Shown here: positions 8,391-16,897 of the stretch, one piece after another
How positions within the stretch are numbered: position 1 is the first letter of the stretch
Layout: every line of letters starts with the position of its first letter
From: an uncultured Bryobacteraceae bacterium
Lineage (GTDB): Bacteria; Acidobacteriota; Terriglobia; Bryobacterales; Bryobacteraceae
Assembly: GCA_938003835.1 (NCBI GenBank)
Contig: CALKXJ010000012.1
Location: 124,001-188,000 of the forward strand
Direction of reading: 5' to 3'
DNA: 64,000 nt
Notes under the pieces: generated by a model
The model's input: only the letters and a program-made list of their open reading frames with translations
Told to the model about the DNA's origin: nothing
The model's database searches: none
Program-made: the position numbers and the translations under genes

Positions 8391-9464
8391 TCACTTTCCG
8401 GGGAGCCCGGAGGAGCGTCCCGCGCGGATGCGCCGCCAGCGCTCGAGCTCTCGATCGGCCTCTTCCGTCTTCCGCTGCCGGCGCAGGATTTGGGAAAGCT
8501 GAAACGCCGCGGATTCGGCCAGGCGAGAACTGGATTCGAGCTCGAGAACCCGCCGCAGGCGCGCTTCAGCCTCCGGCAAGCGCCGGGCCAGGGTCAGGGC
8601 GCGGGCGAGCTCAAACAGCGTCTCGGCCATGTCCGGGCGCAGGCGGTCGGCCCGCTCGAGCCACTCGAGCGCCTCCTCCAGCCGGCCGAGCGCCAGCAGC
8701 ACCGCCCCGAGCTTGAAAGCCGCCCGGGCGTCGCCCGGCCGCGCCTGAGCTTCAATCCGGTATTCCTGTTCGGCTCGAGCATAGTCGCCGGCACTCTCGT
8801 ACAGCTCGCCCAGCATCACATGCACCTCCGGGAGGCTGCTGCGGCGATCGAGCGCGGCGCGCAGCTCCTTCTCGGCCTGTTCGCGGTTGCCGCCCGCCTG
8901 GTGCGCCTCGCCCAACAGTTGGTGCGCCCGAGCCGAGTCCGGATGCGCCTCGAGCAGCCGATCGAAAAGCTGGCGAGAAAGCTGGCTGTGCGCACGACCG
9001 AGATAGTACAGCAGGTCGGGATCGTCGGGCCGCTCGCTCAGCAGCCTCTCGAACGCCGTGATGGCCTCGGCGAAGCGGCCGGACTCGACCAGCGCCACGC
9101 CGAGCAGATCCCAGCGCTGTGCCTTTTCGAGGTGCGGAATTGCCTCGGCAGCGTAGCCCTGCGTCAACAGAGCCGTGCCCAGCAGGGCGTGGGCGCCGGG
9201 GAGGCCGGGATCGAGCGCCAGCGCCCGCCGCAACGAAGCGGCGGCCTTTTCATATTGCTTGGCTTCAAGCAAAGCTGCTCCGAGATTCACGTGCGCCGCC
9301 GCCAACTCCGGCGCCAGCGCCGCCACTTGCCCGAAGGCGCGGATGGCCGCCTCGAGGTCCCCGGCTTGTTTGGCCTTCAAACCCGCTTCGGCCAGCTCGC
9401 GCAAGCTCGGCTGCGGCGCCTGGCTGGCGAGAGCGAAGGTCAGGGCGATGGCACATCCGATCAC
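8391..9464 (-). CDS. exported tetratricopeptide-repeat protein
   Basis: A 357-residue protein from GTG 9464, whose GTG overlaps the TGA of the CRTAC1 gene upstream (GTGA), indicating translational coupling. A short hydrophobic signal segment (residues 3-15) is followed by about nine TPR units, for example AIRAFGQVAALAPELAAAHVN, AAASLRRALALDPGLPGAH and ALEWLERADRLRPDMAET. TPR solenoids mediate protein-protein contact. A TPR protein paired with CRTAC1 next to a TonB-dependent receptor is a common acidobacterial layout, possibly an outer-envelope uptake complex; the function is inferred from context only. Confidence 0.82.
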   Translation of the reverse strand: MIGCAIALTFALASQAPQPSLRELAEAGLKAKQAGDLEAAIRAFGQVAALAPELAAAHVNLGAALLEAKQYEKAAASLRRALALDPGLPGAHALLGTALLTQGYAAEAIPHLEKAQRWDLLGVALVESGRFAEAITAFERLLSERPDDPDLLYYLGRAHSQLSRQLFDRLLEAHPDSARAHQLLGEAHQAGGNREQAEKELRAALDRRSSLPEVHVMLGELYESAGDYARAEQEYRIEAQARPGDARAAFKLGAVLLALGRLEEALEWLERADRLRPDMAETLFELARALTLARRLPEAEARLRRVLELESSSRLAESAAFQLSQILRRQRKTEEADRELERWRRIRAGRSSGLPGK

Positions 9465-11056
9465 GGCTCGCGCACCTCGAGAATCTGATCGGCTCGAACG
9501 CCGGCAAGGTGTTGGCGGCGGCCGCTCGGCCATTCGATCTCGACGTCGACGCGCATGCGCGCGCCGAGTCCGAAGTGCACGCGGGCATCGCTCGAGGAGA
9601 GGTAGCTGCCGGCCCTCCAGGCCTCGGCCCACTGATCGCCGACGCGCACCTTCGCCCCGAGCCCGTCGCGGTTGCTCCGAGTGCCCACGAGCCGCAGCGT
9701 CAGCCAGTGGTTGCCTCCGCGCCGGTTCAGGAAGACCTGCGGGCGCTCGCCCAGCACTGCCACCACGACGTCGATCGCCCCGTCGTTGTTCAAGTCACCG
9801 AACGCCGCTCCACGCCCGGCCACGGCGGGCGCGCCTTCGAGCTTTGCGAGCTCGAACCGCCCGTTGCGGTTCCACAGCAGCGCGGCCGGCTCTTTATATC
9901 GCAGCCCGGAGTGGATCCTTTCGACGTTGTCGAGGACGTGGCTGCGAGCGACGAACAGATCCTTCCATCCGTCATTGTCAAAGTCGTACAGGCCGGCGCC
10001 CCATCCCGAGCTTGAGGCGCTGGCGGCCGCCAGGCGCGACTCCTGAGTGGCGTAACGGAAAACGCCGCCGCCTTCATTACGGTACAAGGCCCAGTGCTCG
10101 AGCGCCAGATTGGTGACGAGAACATCCGGCCATCCGTCGTTGTCGTAGTCGCCGGTCGCCACTGCCATACCCGCGTAGGTCCGCCCGTCATCGCTCAAAG
10201 CGACGCCTGCTTCAAAGGCGCTCTCCTTGAACCGCCCGTTGCCCAGGTTCCGATAGAGGAATTGCTCCATGCCGTCATTGGAGACGAAGATGTCCGGGAA
10301 GCCGTCGCGGTCATAATCGAGAAAAGCTACGCCCATTGCTTTGCCCACAGGCTTGGCGATGCCCGCCTTCTCGCTGACATCCTCGAATCGCCCGTTGCCC
10401 AGGTTCCGGTACAGCAGGTTCGGGACCCCTTCGTAGCGGTCCGGCCGGCAATAGGCCCAGAACGGGGTTCCGCAGTGGAGATTCCGGGTAAAGTCCCAGT
10501 CCAGATACCGGCTCACAAACAGATCCAGCCACCCATCGCGGTCGTAATCAAGGAAACCGGCCGAGACCGACCAACCTCCGGCCGCGACGCCCGCCTCGGC
10601 CGTCACGTCGGTGAAGGTGCCGTCGCCGTTGTTGCGGTAGAGCTGATTTTGGCCGAAATTAGTAATATACAGGTCCGGATACCCGTCATTGTCGTAATCG
10701 CCGACGGCGGCCCCCATGCCGTAGTTGGATTCACCCGCGCGCGCCAATCCGGCTTTTACGGTGACGTCGGCAAAGCTTCCGTCGGCCTGCTGGCGGTAGA
10801 GCCGGTTCCAGTAGGCGGGCTCATGGCGCGCGAGCCGCACCGGCGGTTTCACGGGGTCGTCCAGCTTGCCGCCGTTGACTAGAAAGATGTCCAACCGCCC
10901 GTCCGCATCGTAGTCCAGTAGCGCCACGCCGCCGGTCATCGTCTCGACAATATATTTTTGCGATGTCGGCGAGTGCCGCAGAATGAAGTCCAGGCCCGGG
11001 GGACAGACCAACTCCATCGCGCCGAGCAAGATCGCCGTGCAGGCCGCCAGCAGCAT
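9461..11056 (-). CDS. CRTAC1-type FG-GAP repeat protein with ASPIC/UnbV domain
   Basis: A 531-residue secreted protein. After a signal peptide (about 1-14) come repeated FG-GAP/VCBS calcium-binding units such as DYDNDGYPDLYITNFG, DYDRDGFPDIFVSND, DYDNDGWPDVLVTN and DFDNDGWKDLFVARS, forming an integrin-alpha-like beta-propeller. The C-terminal about 90 residues (NHWLTLRLVGTRSNRDGLGA to the end) are the ASPIC/UnbV domain. Such proteins are probable carbohydrate- or adhesion-related surface proteins. It is divergent from the TonB-dependent receptor, with 56 nt between the starts, and co-transcribed with the TPR gene downstream. Confidence 0.9.
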   Translation of the reverse strand: MLLAACTAILLGAMELVCPPGLDFILRHSPTSQKYIVETMTGGVALLDYDADGRLDIFLVNGGKLDDPVKPPVRLARHEPAYWNRLYRQQADGSFADVTVKAGLARAGESNYGMGAAVGDYDNDGYPDLYITNFGQNQLYRNNGDGTFTDVTAEAGVAAGGWSVSAGFLDYDRDGWLDLFVSRYLDWDFTRNLHCGTPFWAYCRPDRYEGVPNLLYRNLGNGRFEDVSEKAGIAKPVGKAMGVAFLDYDRDGFPDIFVSNDGMEQFLYRNLGNGRFKESAFEAGVALSDDGRTYAGMAVATGDYDNDGWPDVLVTNLALEHWALYRNEGGGVFRYATQESRLAAASASSSGWGAGLYDFDNDGWKDLFVARSHVLDNVERIHSGLRYKEPAALLWNRNGRFELAKLEGAPAVAGRGAAFGDLNNDGAIDVVVAVLGERPQVFLNRRGGNHWLTLRLVGTRSNRDGLGAKVRVGDQWAEAWRAGSYLSSSDARVHFGLGARMRVDVEIEWPSGRRQHLAGVRADQILEVREP

Positions 11057-11082
11057 GACAAACTTGTTGACTTTAACCTCTC

Positions 11083-11090
11083 CCTATGAT
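11083..11090 (+). promoter_or_regulatory. putative -10 element of the TonB-dependent receptor gene
   Basis: TATGAT at 11085-11090 lies in the 56-nt divergent interval, 22 nt before the chosen ATG. A convincing -35 is not visible (TTGACT at 11067 is only 12 nt away), so this is tentative. Confidence 0.25.
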
Positions 11091-11112
11091 ACCGTCGGCC
11101 GGAGGGTTGTTT

Positions 11113-14100
11113 ATGAAATCGATCTTTGACGCATGGCCGGTTCGCCTTCTGTTCGCGCTCGCAATGCTTTATGGTTCGCCGGCAATCTGCGCGGCGCAGA
11201 CCTTCTACGGCTCCGTGGTCGGCACGGTCACGGACGCCACCGGAGCGGTGGTGCCGGACGTGAACGTAGCGTTGACCAACATCGGTACGGCCGAGCGGAG
11301 AACGATGAAAACCGACGCCCAAGGCAACTACCTCTTCGTCAATTTGGTCCCCGGCCGGTACCGACTGGAGATGCAAAAGGACGGCTTCAAGCGCTTCGCG
11401 CGCGAGCCGATCACCGTCGAGGTACAGGCGGCGGTGAGGATCGACGTGACGCTCGAGGTGGGCGAGGTGACGCAGACCGTCGAGGTATCGGCCGAAACCC
11501 CGCTGATGCAGACCGAAAACGCCTCGCTCGGCCAGGTGGTCGAGGCGCGCAAGGTCCTCGAGATGCCGCTCAACGGCCGCAACGTTCTGAATCTGGTCAC
11601 CCTGGTGCCGGGCGTTGTGCCCCAGGGCCAGTCCATGCAGAACCCGACGGGTACGAATCCGTTCGCCTGGGGCAACTACCAGATCGGCGGCGGTCAGGCG
11701 AACCAGAGCGCCGCCTATCTGGACGGCGGCCCGGTCAACGTCAGCTACATCAACCTCACCGCGCTGGTGCCGACGCAGGATTCGATCCAGGAATTCCGCG
11801 TCCAGACGAATAACCTGGGCGCGGAGTTCGGCCGTTTCGCCGGCGGCGTGATCAACCTGACGACCAAGTCCGGCACCAACAACTTTCACGGCACCGCGTA
11901 CGAATTCCTGCGCAACAAGGTGCTGAACGCGAATACATTTTTTAACAATCGCGCCGGCATCGAGCGACCCGCCTTCACGCAGAACCAGTTCGGCGCCAAT
12001 CTGGGCGGCCCGATCGTACGCGATAAGTTGTTCTTTTTCGGCTCCTACGAAGGCTTCCGCCTCCGGCAGGGTCAATCCTTTACTTACACCGTGCCTACGG
12101 AGGCGATGCGGCGAGGCGACTTTTCGAACGTGCGCACCGCAGCCGGCGCACTCGTGCCGATCCACGATCCGCTGACCACCTGCGGCCGGCTGGGCAATCC
12201 ACCCTGCGCCGTCGACGCCGGCGGCCGCGAAATCATCACCCGGCAGCCTTTCCCGAACAACATCATTCCGAACAACCGAATCGACCGGGCCGCCCGGGCC
12301 ATGATCCCTCTCTGGGCCCTGCCGAACGGTCCCGGCCTGCCGTTCACGGCGGTGAACAATTACACCGCCAATGCGAGCGTGGGCGGCAACAACGATCAAG
12401 GGACCGGCCGGATCGACTGGACGGCGAGCGACAAACAGCGCCTCTTCGGCCGCTTTACGCGCTGGAGCAACCTGAACCTGCCGATCGATCCGTACCGGAC
12501 CAAAACCTGCGTCGACCGGTGCACGGAAACCTTCATTACCGACCAAGTCGTTCTGGCTGACACTTACACGATGAGCCCGACGACGGTTCTGGACGTCCGC
12601 CTGGCTTTTCTCCGCTTCTCCTACGACCGGACGCCGGAGACGCTGGGCTACGATTTGACGCAACTGGGCTGGCCCGCCGAGTTCAACAACCTCGTTGCCT
12701 TCCGCGTGCAGCCGATTCCGCGCGTGCAGGGTTACAATGACGTTTTCGCCACCAACGGCACGGGCAGCCGAATTATCGCCCGCAACGACAGCTACTCGAT
12801 CGTCCCGTCGCTTACTAAGATTGTCGGGCGGCATACTTGGAAATTCGGCGCCGAGTGGCGGCGATTGACTCATAACTATTACCAAGAAAACAACCCCAGC
12901 GGGGCCTTCGATTTCGACTCGCTGTTTACGGCCCTGACGCCGTTCACCGCCTCGGGCGGCAACGGCTTCGCCTCCTTCCTGCTCGGCTACGGCACGGGCG
13001 GCGGTTTGCGCCAGGCGGCGCTCGTCGCCGGCCAGCAGATCTATCGCTCTGTCTACGCCAGCGACACCATCCAACTCACCAGTCGGCTGACGCTGAACCT
13101 CGGACTGCGCTACGAGGGGCCGGGGCCCTGGTCGGAGCGGTTCGACCGCATGACCGTGCTGCTGCCGCGGGCCCCGAGTCCCATCGTCGGGCGCGATGGC
13201 AAGCCGCTGCTCGGCCGTCTGGCGCTGGTGAACTCAGCCGACCGCCCAAGCCGCAACAATACGGACATGCATCACCTGCTGGCGCCCCGTGCGGGCCTCG
13301 CCTGGCGTGCCTTCAGCAAGACCGTGATCCGCGCCGGCTACGGTCTGTTCTTTGTGGGCAACGATGTTGTGTTCGCCACCAGCCCCAACAACGACCTGGT
13401 CAACGGCTTCACCAACCCGTTCGTCGGCACGCTCGACGGCTCGCTCACCCCCGCCAACGTCCTCAGCAATCCCTTCCCAACGGGACTGCTCCCCGCGCCG
13501 GGGCGCAGCCAGGATGTCGGCAAGTTCTTCGCCGGCCAAGGCATTCAGGCTCCGCTGCCCGGCGATCCTTATGCGACCGTGCAGCAGTGGAACTTCAGCA
13601 TTCAGCGCGAAGTCCCTTCCGGCACGGTGGTCGAGGCGGCATACGCCGGCTCGAAGGGCACGCATCTTCCCGCTTACTCGCAGCAGATCAATCAGTTGCC
13701 CGATCAGTTCCTGAGCCTCGGCGCCGAGTTGCAGCGCCAGGTGGAGAATCCCTTCTTCGGCCAGATCACCACGGGGAGCCTGGCGGCGCGCACGGTGGCG
13801 CAGGGCCAGTTGCTGCGGCCCTTCCCGCACTACACCAGCGTGGCGATCGCCGCGCCGGGCAATCGGAACTCGATCTATCACTCTTTGCAAGTCAAAAGTG
13901 AAAAGCGCTTCAGTCAGGGCGGCAGCGTCTTGCTGGCCTACACCTGGGCAAAGCTGATCACTGATACGGACACGCTCACGGGGTGGCTGGAACCCGGTGG
14001 GGGGTTCGCCCCGCAGAACAACAACAACCTCCGGCTCGAGCGGGCGCTTGCCAACTACGACGTTCGCCACCGGCTGGTGATCAGCTACGTGCTCGATCTG

Positions 14101-14619
14101 CCGTTCGGCAAGGGCCAGCGCTTCGCCGGCAATGTTACTGGCGCGGCCGACAAGCTCATCTCCGGCTGGGGTGTCAACGGCGTTACGACCTTTCAGACGG
14201 GGTTTCCGCTGGGCATGACGATGGCGGTGAACCGAACGAACTCTTTCGGCGGCGGCTCGCGCCCGAACAGCACGGGCCAGAGTGCGCGGCTTACCGGACC
14301 GGCCCAGCAGCGACTCAACCGGTGGTTCGACACTTCGCAGTTTGTCGCGCCGCCCGCCTTCACCTTCGGCAACCTCAGCCGCACGGTCCCGGATGTAACT
14401 TCGCACGGCATCAACAACTTTGACTTCGCCGTGTTCAAGAACACGCAGCTATTGGCCGAGCGGTTGGGATTGCAGTTCCGGGCGGAAATCTTCGATCTCT
14501 TTAACCGCGTTCAGTTCGGCTATCCGGGCCGCGCTTTGGGTAACCCGAATTTCGGCGTCATCAGCGGCCAATACAACAACCCGCGCCTGGTGCAGCTCGG
14601 ACTGCGCCTGCTGTTCTGA
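11113..14619 (+). CDS. TonB-dependent receptor, Oar-like, with carboxypeptidase-regulatory-like domain
   Basis: A 1168-residue outer-membrane receptor. Signal peptide about 1-29 (ending ICAAQ). Residues about 30-110 form a carboxypeptidase-regulatory-like domain (GTVTDATGAVVPDVNVALTN and GRYRLEMQKDGFKRF). A plug follows, with LEMPLNGRNVLNLVTLVPGV and NNLGAEFGRFAGGVINLTTK. The remainder is a 22-strand-type beta-barrel ending in an aromatic C-terminus (GLRLLF), the barrel-assembly signal. The start at 11113 is chosen for GGAGG upstream and a proper signal peptide. These very long receptors are highly expanded in Acidobacteriota and are thought to import polymeric or oligomeric substrates; the ligand is not predictable. 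Confidence 0.93.
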   Translation: MKSIFDAWPVRLLFALAMLYGSPAICAAQTFYGSVVGTVTDATGAVVPDVNVALTNIGTAERRTMKTDAQGNYLFVNLVPGRYRLEMQKDGFKRFAREPITVEVQAAVRIDVTLEVGEVTQTVEVSAETPLMQTENASLGQVVEARKVLEMPLNGRNVLNLVTLVPGVVPQGQSMQNPTGTNPFAWGNYQIGGGQANQSAAYLDGGPVNVSYINLTALVPTQDSIQEFRVQTNNLGAEFGRFAGGVINLTTKSGTNNFHGTAYEFLRNKVLNANTFFNNRAGIERPAFTQNQFGANLGGPIVRDKLFFFGSYEGFRLRQGQSFTYTVPTEAMRRGDFSNVRTAAGALVPIHDPLTTCGRLGNPPCAVDAGGREIITRQPFPNNIIPNNRIDRAARAMIPLWALPNGPGLPFTAVNNYTANASVGGNNDQGTGRIDWTASDKQRLFGRFTRWSNLNLPIDPYRTKTCVDRCTETFITDQVVLADTYTMSPTTVLDVRLAFLRFSYDRTPETLGYDLTQLGWPAEFNNLVAFRVQPIPRVQGYNDVFATNGTGSRIIARNDSYSIVPSLTKIVGRHTWKFGAEWRRLTHNYYQENNPSGAFDFDSLFTALTPFTASGGNGFASFLLGYGTGGGLRQAALVAGQQIYRSVYASDTIQLTSRLTLNLGLRYEGPGPWSERFDRMTVLLPRAPSPIVGRDGKPLLGRLALVNSADRPSRNNTDMHHLLAPRAGLAWRAFSKTVIRAGYGLFFVGNDVVFATSPNNDLVNGFTNPFVGTLDGSLTPANVLSNPFPTGLLPAPGRSQDVGKFFAGQGIQAPLPGDPYATVQQWNFSIQREVPSGTVVEAAYAGSKGTHLPAYSQQINQLPDQFLSLGAELQRQVENPFFGQITTGSLAARTVAQGQLLRPFPHYTSVAIAAPGNRNSIYHSLQVKSEKRFSQGGSVLLAYTWAKLITDTDTLTGWLEPGGGFAPQNNNNLRLERALANYDVRHRLVISYVLDLPFGKGQRFAGNVTGAADKLISGWGVNGVTTFQTGFPLGMTMAVNRTNSFGGGSRPNSTGQSARLTGPAQQRLNRWFDTSQFVAPPAFTFGNLSRTVPDVTSHGINNFDFAVFKNTQLLAERLGLQFRAEIFDLFNRVQFGYPGRALGNPNFGVISGQYNNPRLVQLGLRLLF

Positions 14620-14742
14620 CTTTCCTTGGTTCGGCCCCCGGATCGCCGTCAGACGGGGCGGACGAGCCGCGTGGACAGCGGATCGCTCTTTCTGGCTCGA
14701 GTTATGGTGGCCTCGACAGTCCCGGAGGGGGAGCTCAGGGGG

Positions 14743-14775
14743 GATGGGAGTCGCCCACCTCTTGTGCTTCCCATC
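14743..14775. repeat. imperfect inverted repeat between convergent genes
   Basis: GATGGGA (14743-14749) and TCCCATC (14769-14775) can form a 7-bp stem around a 19-nt loop in the 204-nt space between the convergent receptor and GT9 genes. There is no T-run, so intrinsic termination is doubtful. Nothing else is recognised in this interval. Confidence 0.25.
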
Positions 14776-14823
14776 TCCGTCAATCCTGCCTGCGAAGGAG
14801 TGAGCGGCCAATCAACGTCTCAT

Positions 14824-15651
14824 TCAGAGCAGGGCTAGCGCCGCCTCGGCGACCGCCTCGACGGGAATGCATTCCATGGTCTTGCCGGGCCGGTCGGCGG
14901 CAACAACGCGGACGCGCTCACCACGCGGGGCCCAGATGCGCGGGTCGGTCGGACCGAACACAGCGACCACCGGAGCGCCGACCGCTGCCGCCAGGTGCGT
15001 GATACCGCTATCGTTGCCCAGATACAGGCGTGCCCCGGCAAGCCAGCAGGCCAGCTCATAAAGATCCTCGAAGCGGCGCGCCCCGTCGAGTTCCTCCTCG
15101 GGGCCCGCACACCAGACCACAGGCAAGAGCTCTTCCAGTCGGCGCGCCACCTCGCGGAACCGCTCGAGCGGCCAGTTCTTCCGGCGACTGCCGGAGAACG
15201 GATGAATTACGGCGAAATTGCCGGGCGTGGCGGGGCACCGAAGGCGGGGCACGGCCGGGACCTCTCGCAGCGCCAGCGGCCGAACTTGCTCCAGATAGAA
15301 GTCCACCGCATGTCGGCCTGGACTATCAGGCAGAGCGGCAAGGAAATGGAAGGGCAGACCCAAGCCGGCGATTACGCTCCGGAACTCCCCTCGAGCCGCT
15401 CCGTACCAGGAAACGATGAGATCGAAGCCGGCGAGGCGGTCGACCAGGGAAGCGCACCGTTCCGGCCCTTCGATTTCGAGCAGGTCCAGACCGGTAGAGG
15501 CGATTGAGCGAACCGCGTCGGCAAAGCGGACCAGCGGGACGTTCTGCGCCGCCACCCAAACTTCCGTGTAGTCGGCGGCGAGTGCCTCGAGCGCCGGAAG
15601 CGACAGGATACAATCACCGATCGCGCCGGGACGGATCAGCAACCGGCGCAT
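14824..15651 (-). CDS. glycosyltransferase family 9 (heptosyltransferase-like)
   Basis: A 275-residue protein of the ADP-heptose:LPS heptosyltransferase fold. The N-terminal Rossmann domain starts LLIRPGAIGDCILSLPALEAL, the GT9 signature. The C-terminal domain has FAVIHPFSGSRRKNWPLERF (activated-sugar binding) and GNDSGITHLAAAVGAPVVAVFGPTDP, the most conserved GT9 motif. It is shorter than typical WaaF/WaaC (about 330-350), so the exact acceptor is uncertain. Expected on the cytoplasmic face in LPS core or surface glycan assembly. It lies just upstream (minus strand) of the receptor stop and is followed by no gene on its strand. Confidence 0.87.
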   Translation of the reverse strand: MRRLLIRPGAIGDCILSLPALEALAADYTEVWVAAQNVPLVRFADAVRSIASTGLDLLEIEGPERCASLVDRLAGFDLIVSWYGAARGEFRSVIAGLGLPFHFLAALPDSPGRHAVDFYLEQVRPLALREVPAVPRLRCPATPGNFAVIHPFSGSRRKNWPLERFREVARRLEELLPVVWCAGPEEELDGARRFEDLYELACWLAGARLYLGNDSGITHLAAAVGAPVVAVFGPTDPRIWAPRGERVRVVAADRPGKTMECIPVEAVAEAALALL

Positions 15652-15666
15652 GAGGACGCCAGGGAC

Positions 15667-16272
15667 TTACTGGCTGGCGCCGGCGAGCGCCGTTTTCCGC
15701 CGGTAGTCGCGCCGGCTCTCGGACGCGCTTCCGAGCAGTGCTTCAATCGATTTCTGGTAATCGGACTTGGGAACCAGCCCGACATGGACGGCGGCGATCA
15801 GACCCTCACGGTCGATCAGGAAGGACGTCGGCAGGGCCTCCACCGAACCGTACTTTAAGGCTACCTCCTCGTCGCCGATGACGACGCGATAATTGACTTT
15901 GGCGCGCCGCAGGTACGGCTTGACGTCGTCCCAGCCCCCTTCGTCCATGGAAACGCCGATCACCGCGAATCCCTGATCCTTATACTTGGACTCAAACTCG
16001 ACAAACCAGGGGATTTCGATCTTGCACGGGCCGCACCAAGTCGCCCAGAAATTGAGCAGCACCACCTTGCCCCGGTAGTCCGACAAACGCACGGTCGCGC
16101 CGTTTTCGTCTTTGAGGGCGAAATCGGGCGCCGGGCGGCGTTCCTTGGCCGGTTTGACGGAGGCGCGGGGTGTAGTTTGGGAAGCTTCGAAAGAAGGCGA
16201 GCAGGCGACCAGCGCCGCGAGGATCAGCAGGACAGACACAGAGGGCCTCGGCACACGGAAGGGCAAATTCAC
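15667..16272 (-). CDS. TlpA/ResA-like thioredoxin-fold lipoprotein
   Basis: A 201-residue protein with an N-terminal lipobox (LVAC, Cys24). A TlpA-like thioredoxin domain follows: APDFALKDENGATVRLSDYRGKVVLLNFWATWCGPCK with the redox pair C80/C83, and the cis-Pro loop VEALPTSFLIDREG. It is a periplasmic membrane-anchored disulfide reductase of the type used in cytochrome c maturation or protein repair. The GTG start at 16272 directly follows an AGGGAAGGA purine tract, and a TATAGT box lies at 16295-16290 in the tail of the upstream gene. The genes around it do not reveal its client. Confidence 0.87.
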   Translation of the reverse strand: MNLPFRVPRPSVSVLLILAALVACSPSFEASQTTPRASVKPAKERRPAPDFALKDENGATVRLSDYRGKVVLLNFWATWCGPCKIEIPWFVEFESKYKDQGFAVIGVSMDEGGWDDVKPYLRRAKVNYRVVIGDEEVALKYGSVEALPTSFLIDREGLIAAVHVGLVPKSDYQKSIEALLGSASESRRDYRRKTALAGASQ

Positions 16273-16290
16273 TCCTTCCCTAACATTTTA

Positions 16291-16830
16291 CTATACGGGG
16301 ATCGTTTCCCTGGCCTCGATCGAGGCAGCCCACCAGCGGCGGCGCGCCAGGCGGAAGCGGTGTTTCAACGTAAACTCCTCGTGCGCCCTCAGCCCGGAGT
16401 ACAGCCACGCCGCAGTGTCGCAAAAGCTCTCGCAAGCATAATCGCGCCAGCGGCGGCTGCGCCGGGCGGCGTCCCCGGCATCCAGTCTGGCCTTGCGCAA
16501 CTCCGCGGACCAGCCCAGCTCGCCCCGTGCCCGGAAGGCCAGTTCCCGGCGCAACAACTCTTCATAGCTCAAGCGCAGCGCGTGGGGGATGCGCAACCAG
16601 ACGAAATGAAACAGCTCGTGGATCAGGATCCGCTTCAGCTCGCCGGGCCGGTCCAGCAGAGCCCGGTCCAGCACGACGAGGCGTTTGCGAAGCTGGGAGC
16701 CGGCGTGGACCTCCTCACCCCGCCGGGATCCGGAGACGAGACGGCCGCGCCAGGCGCGCAGGTCCGGGCGAAAACTGAGACGGATCGGGCGGCCCTCCAA
16801 AGGGGGCAGGCACCCGCAGACCTCTGCCAC
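16291..16830 (-). CDS. small HExxH metallopeptidase-like protein, start uncertain (possible frameshift)
   Basis: The frame encodes about 179 residues from a GTG at 16830. It contains IHELFHFVWLRIP, an HExxH zinc-peptidase-type motif, then a conserved-looking DYACESFCDTAAWLYSG segment that could supply a further ligand. No known family is recognised. Codon use and amino-acid quality remain gene-like upstream of the GTG, up to about 16887, where no start codon exists in this frame. An ATG at 16897, immediately after the ppiC stop (TAGATG), is one base out of frame and meets a stop after four codons; removing one C near 16887 would join them. It is therefore a disrupted gene, a sequence error, or a gene with an unusual start. 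Confidence 0.6.
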   Translation of the reverse strand: MAEVCGCLPPLEGRPIRLSFRPDLRAWRGRLVSGSRRGEEVHAGSQLRKRLVVLDRALLDRPGELKRILIHELFHFVWLRIPHALRLSYEELLRRELAFRARGELGWSAELRKARLDAGDAARRSRRWRDYACESFCDTAAWLYSGLRAHEEFTLKHRFRLARRRWWAASIEARETIPV

Positions 16831-16897
16831 GCGCCGACGGACACCCGCCTCCGCGTCGCCCGCCAGCCGGAAGACGCCGCCCTCAAGGCGCGGACAT

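Noticed and set aside
10936-13074. 712-residue minus-strand open frame opposite the TonB-dependent receptor
   Set aside because: Antisense of a strong receptor gene; composition is that of a codon shadow.
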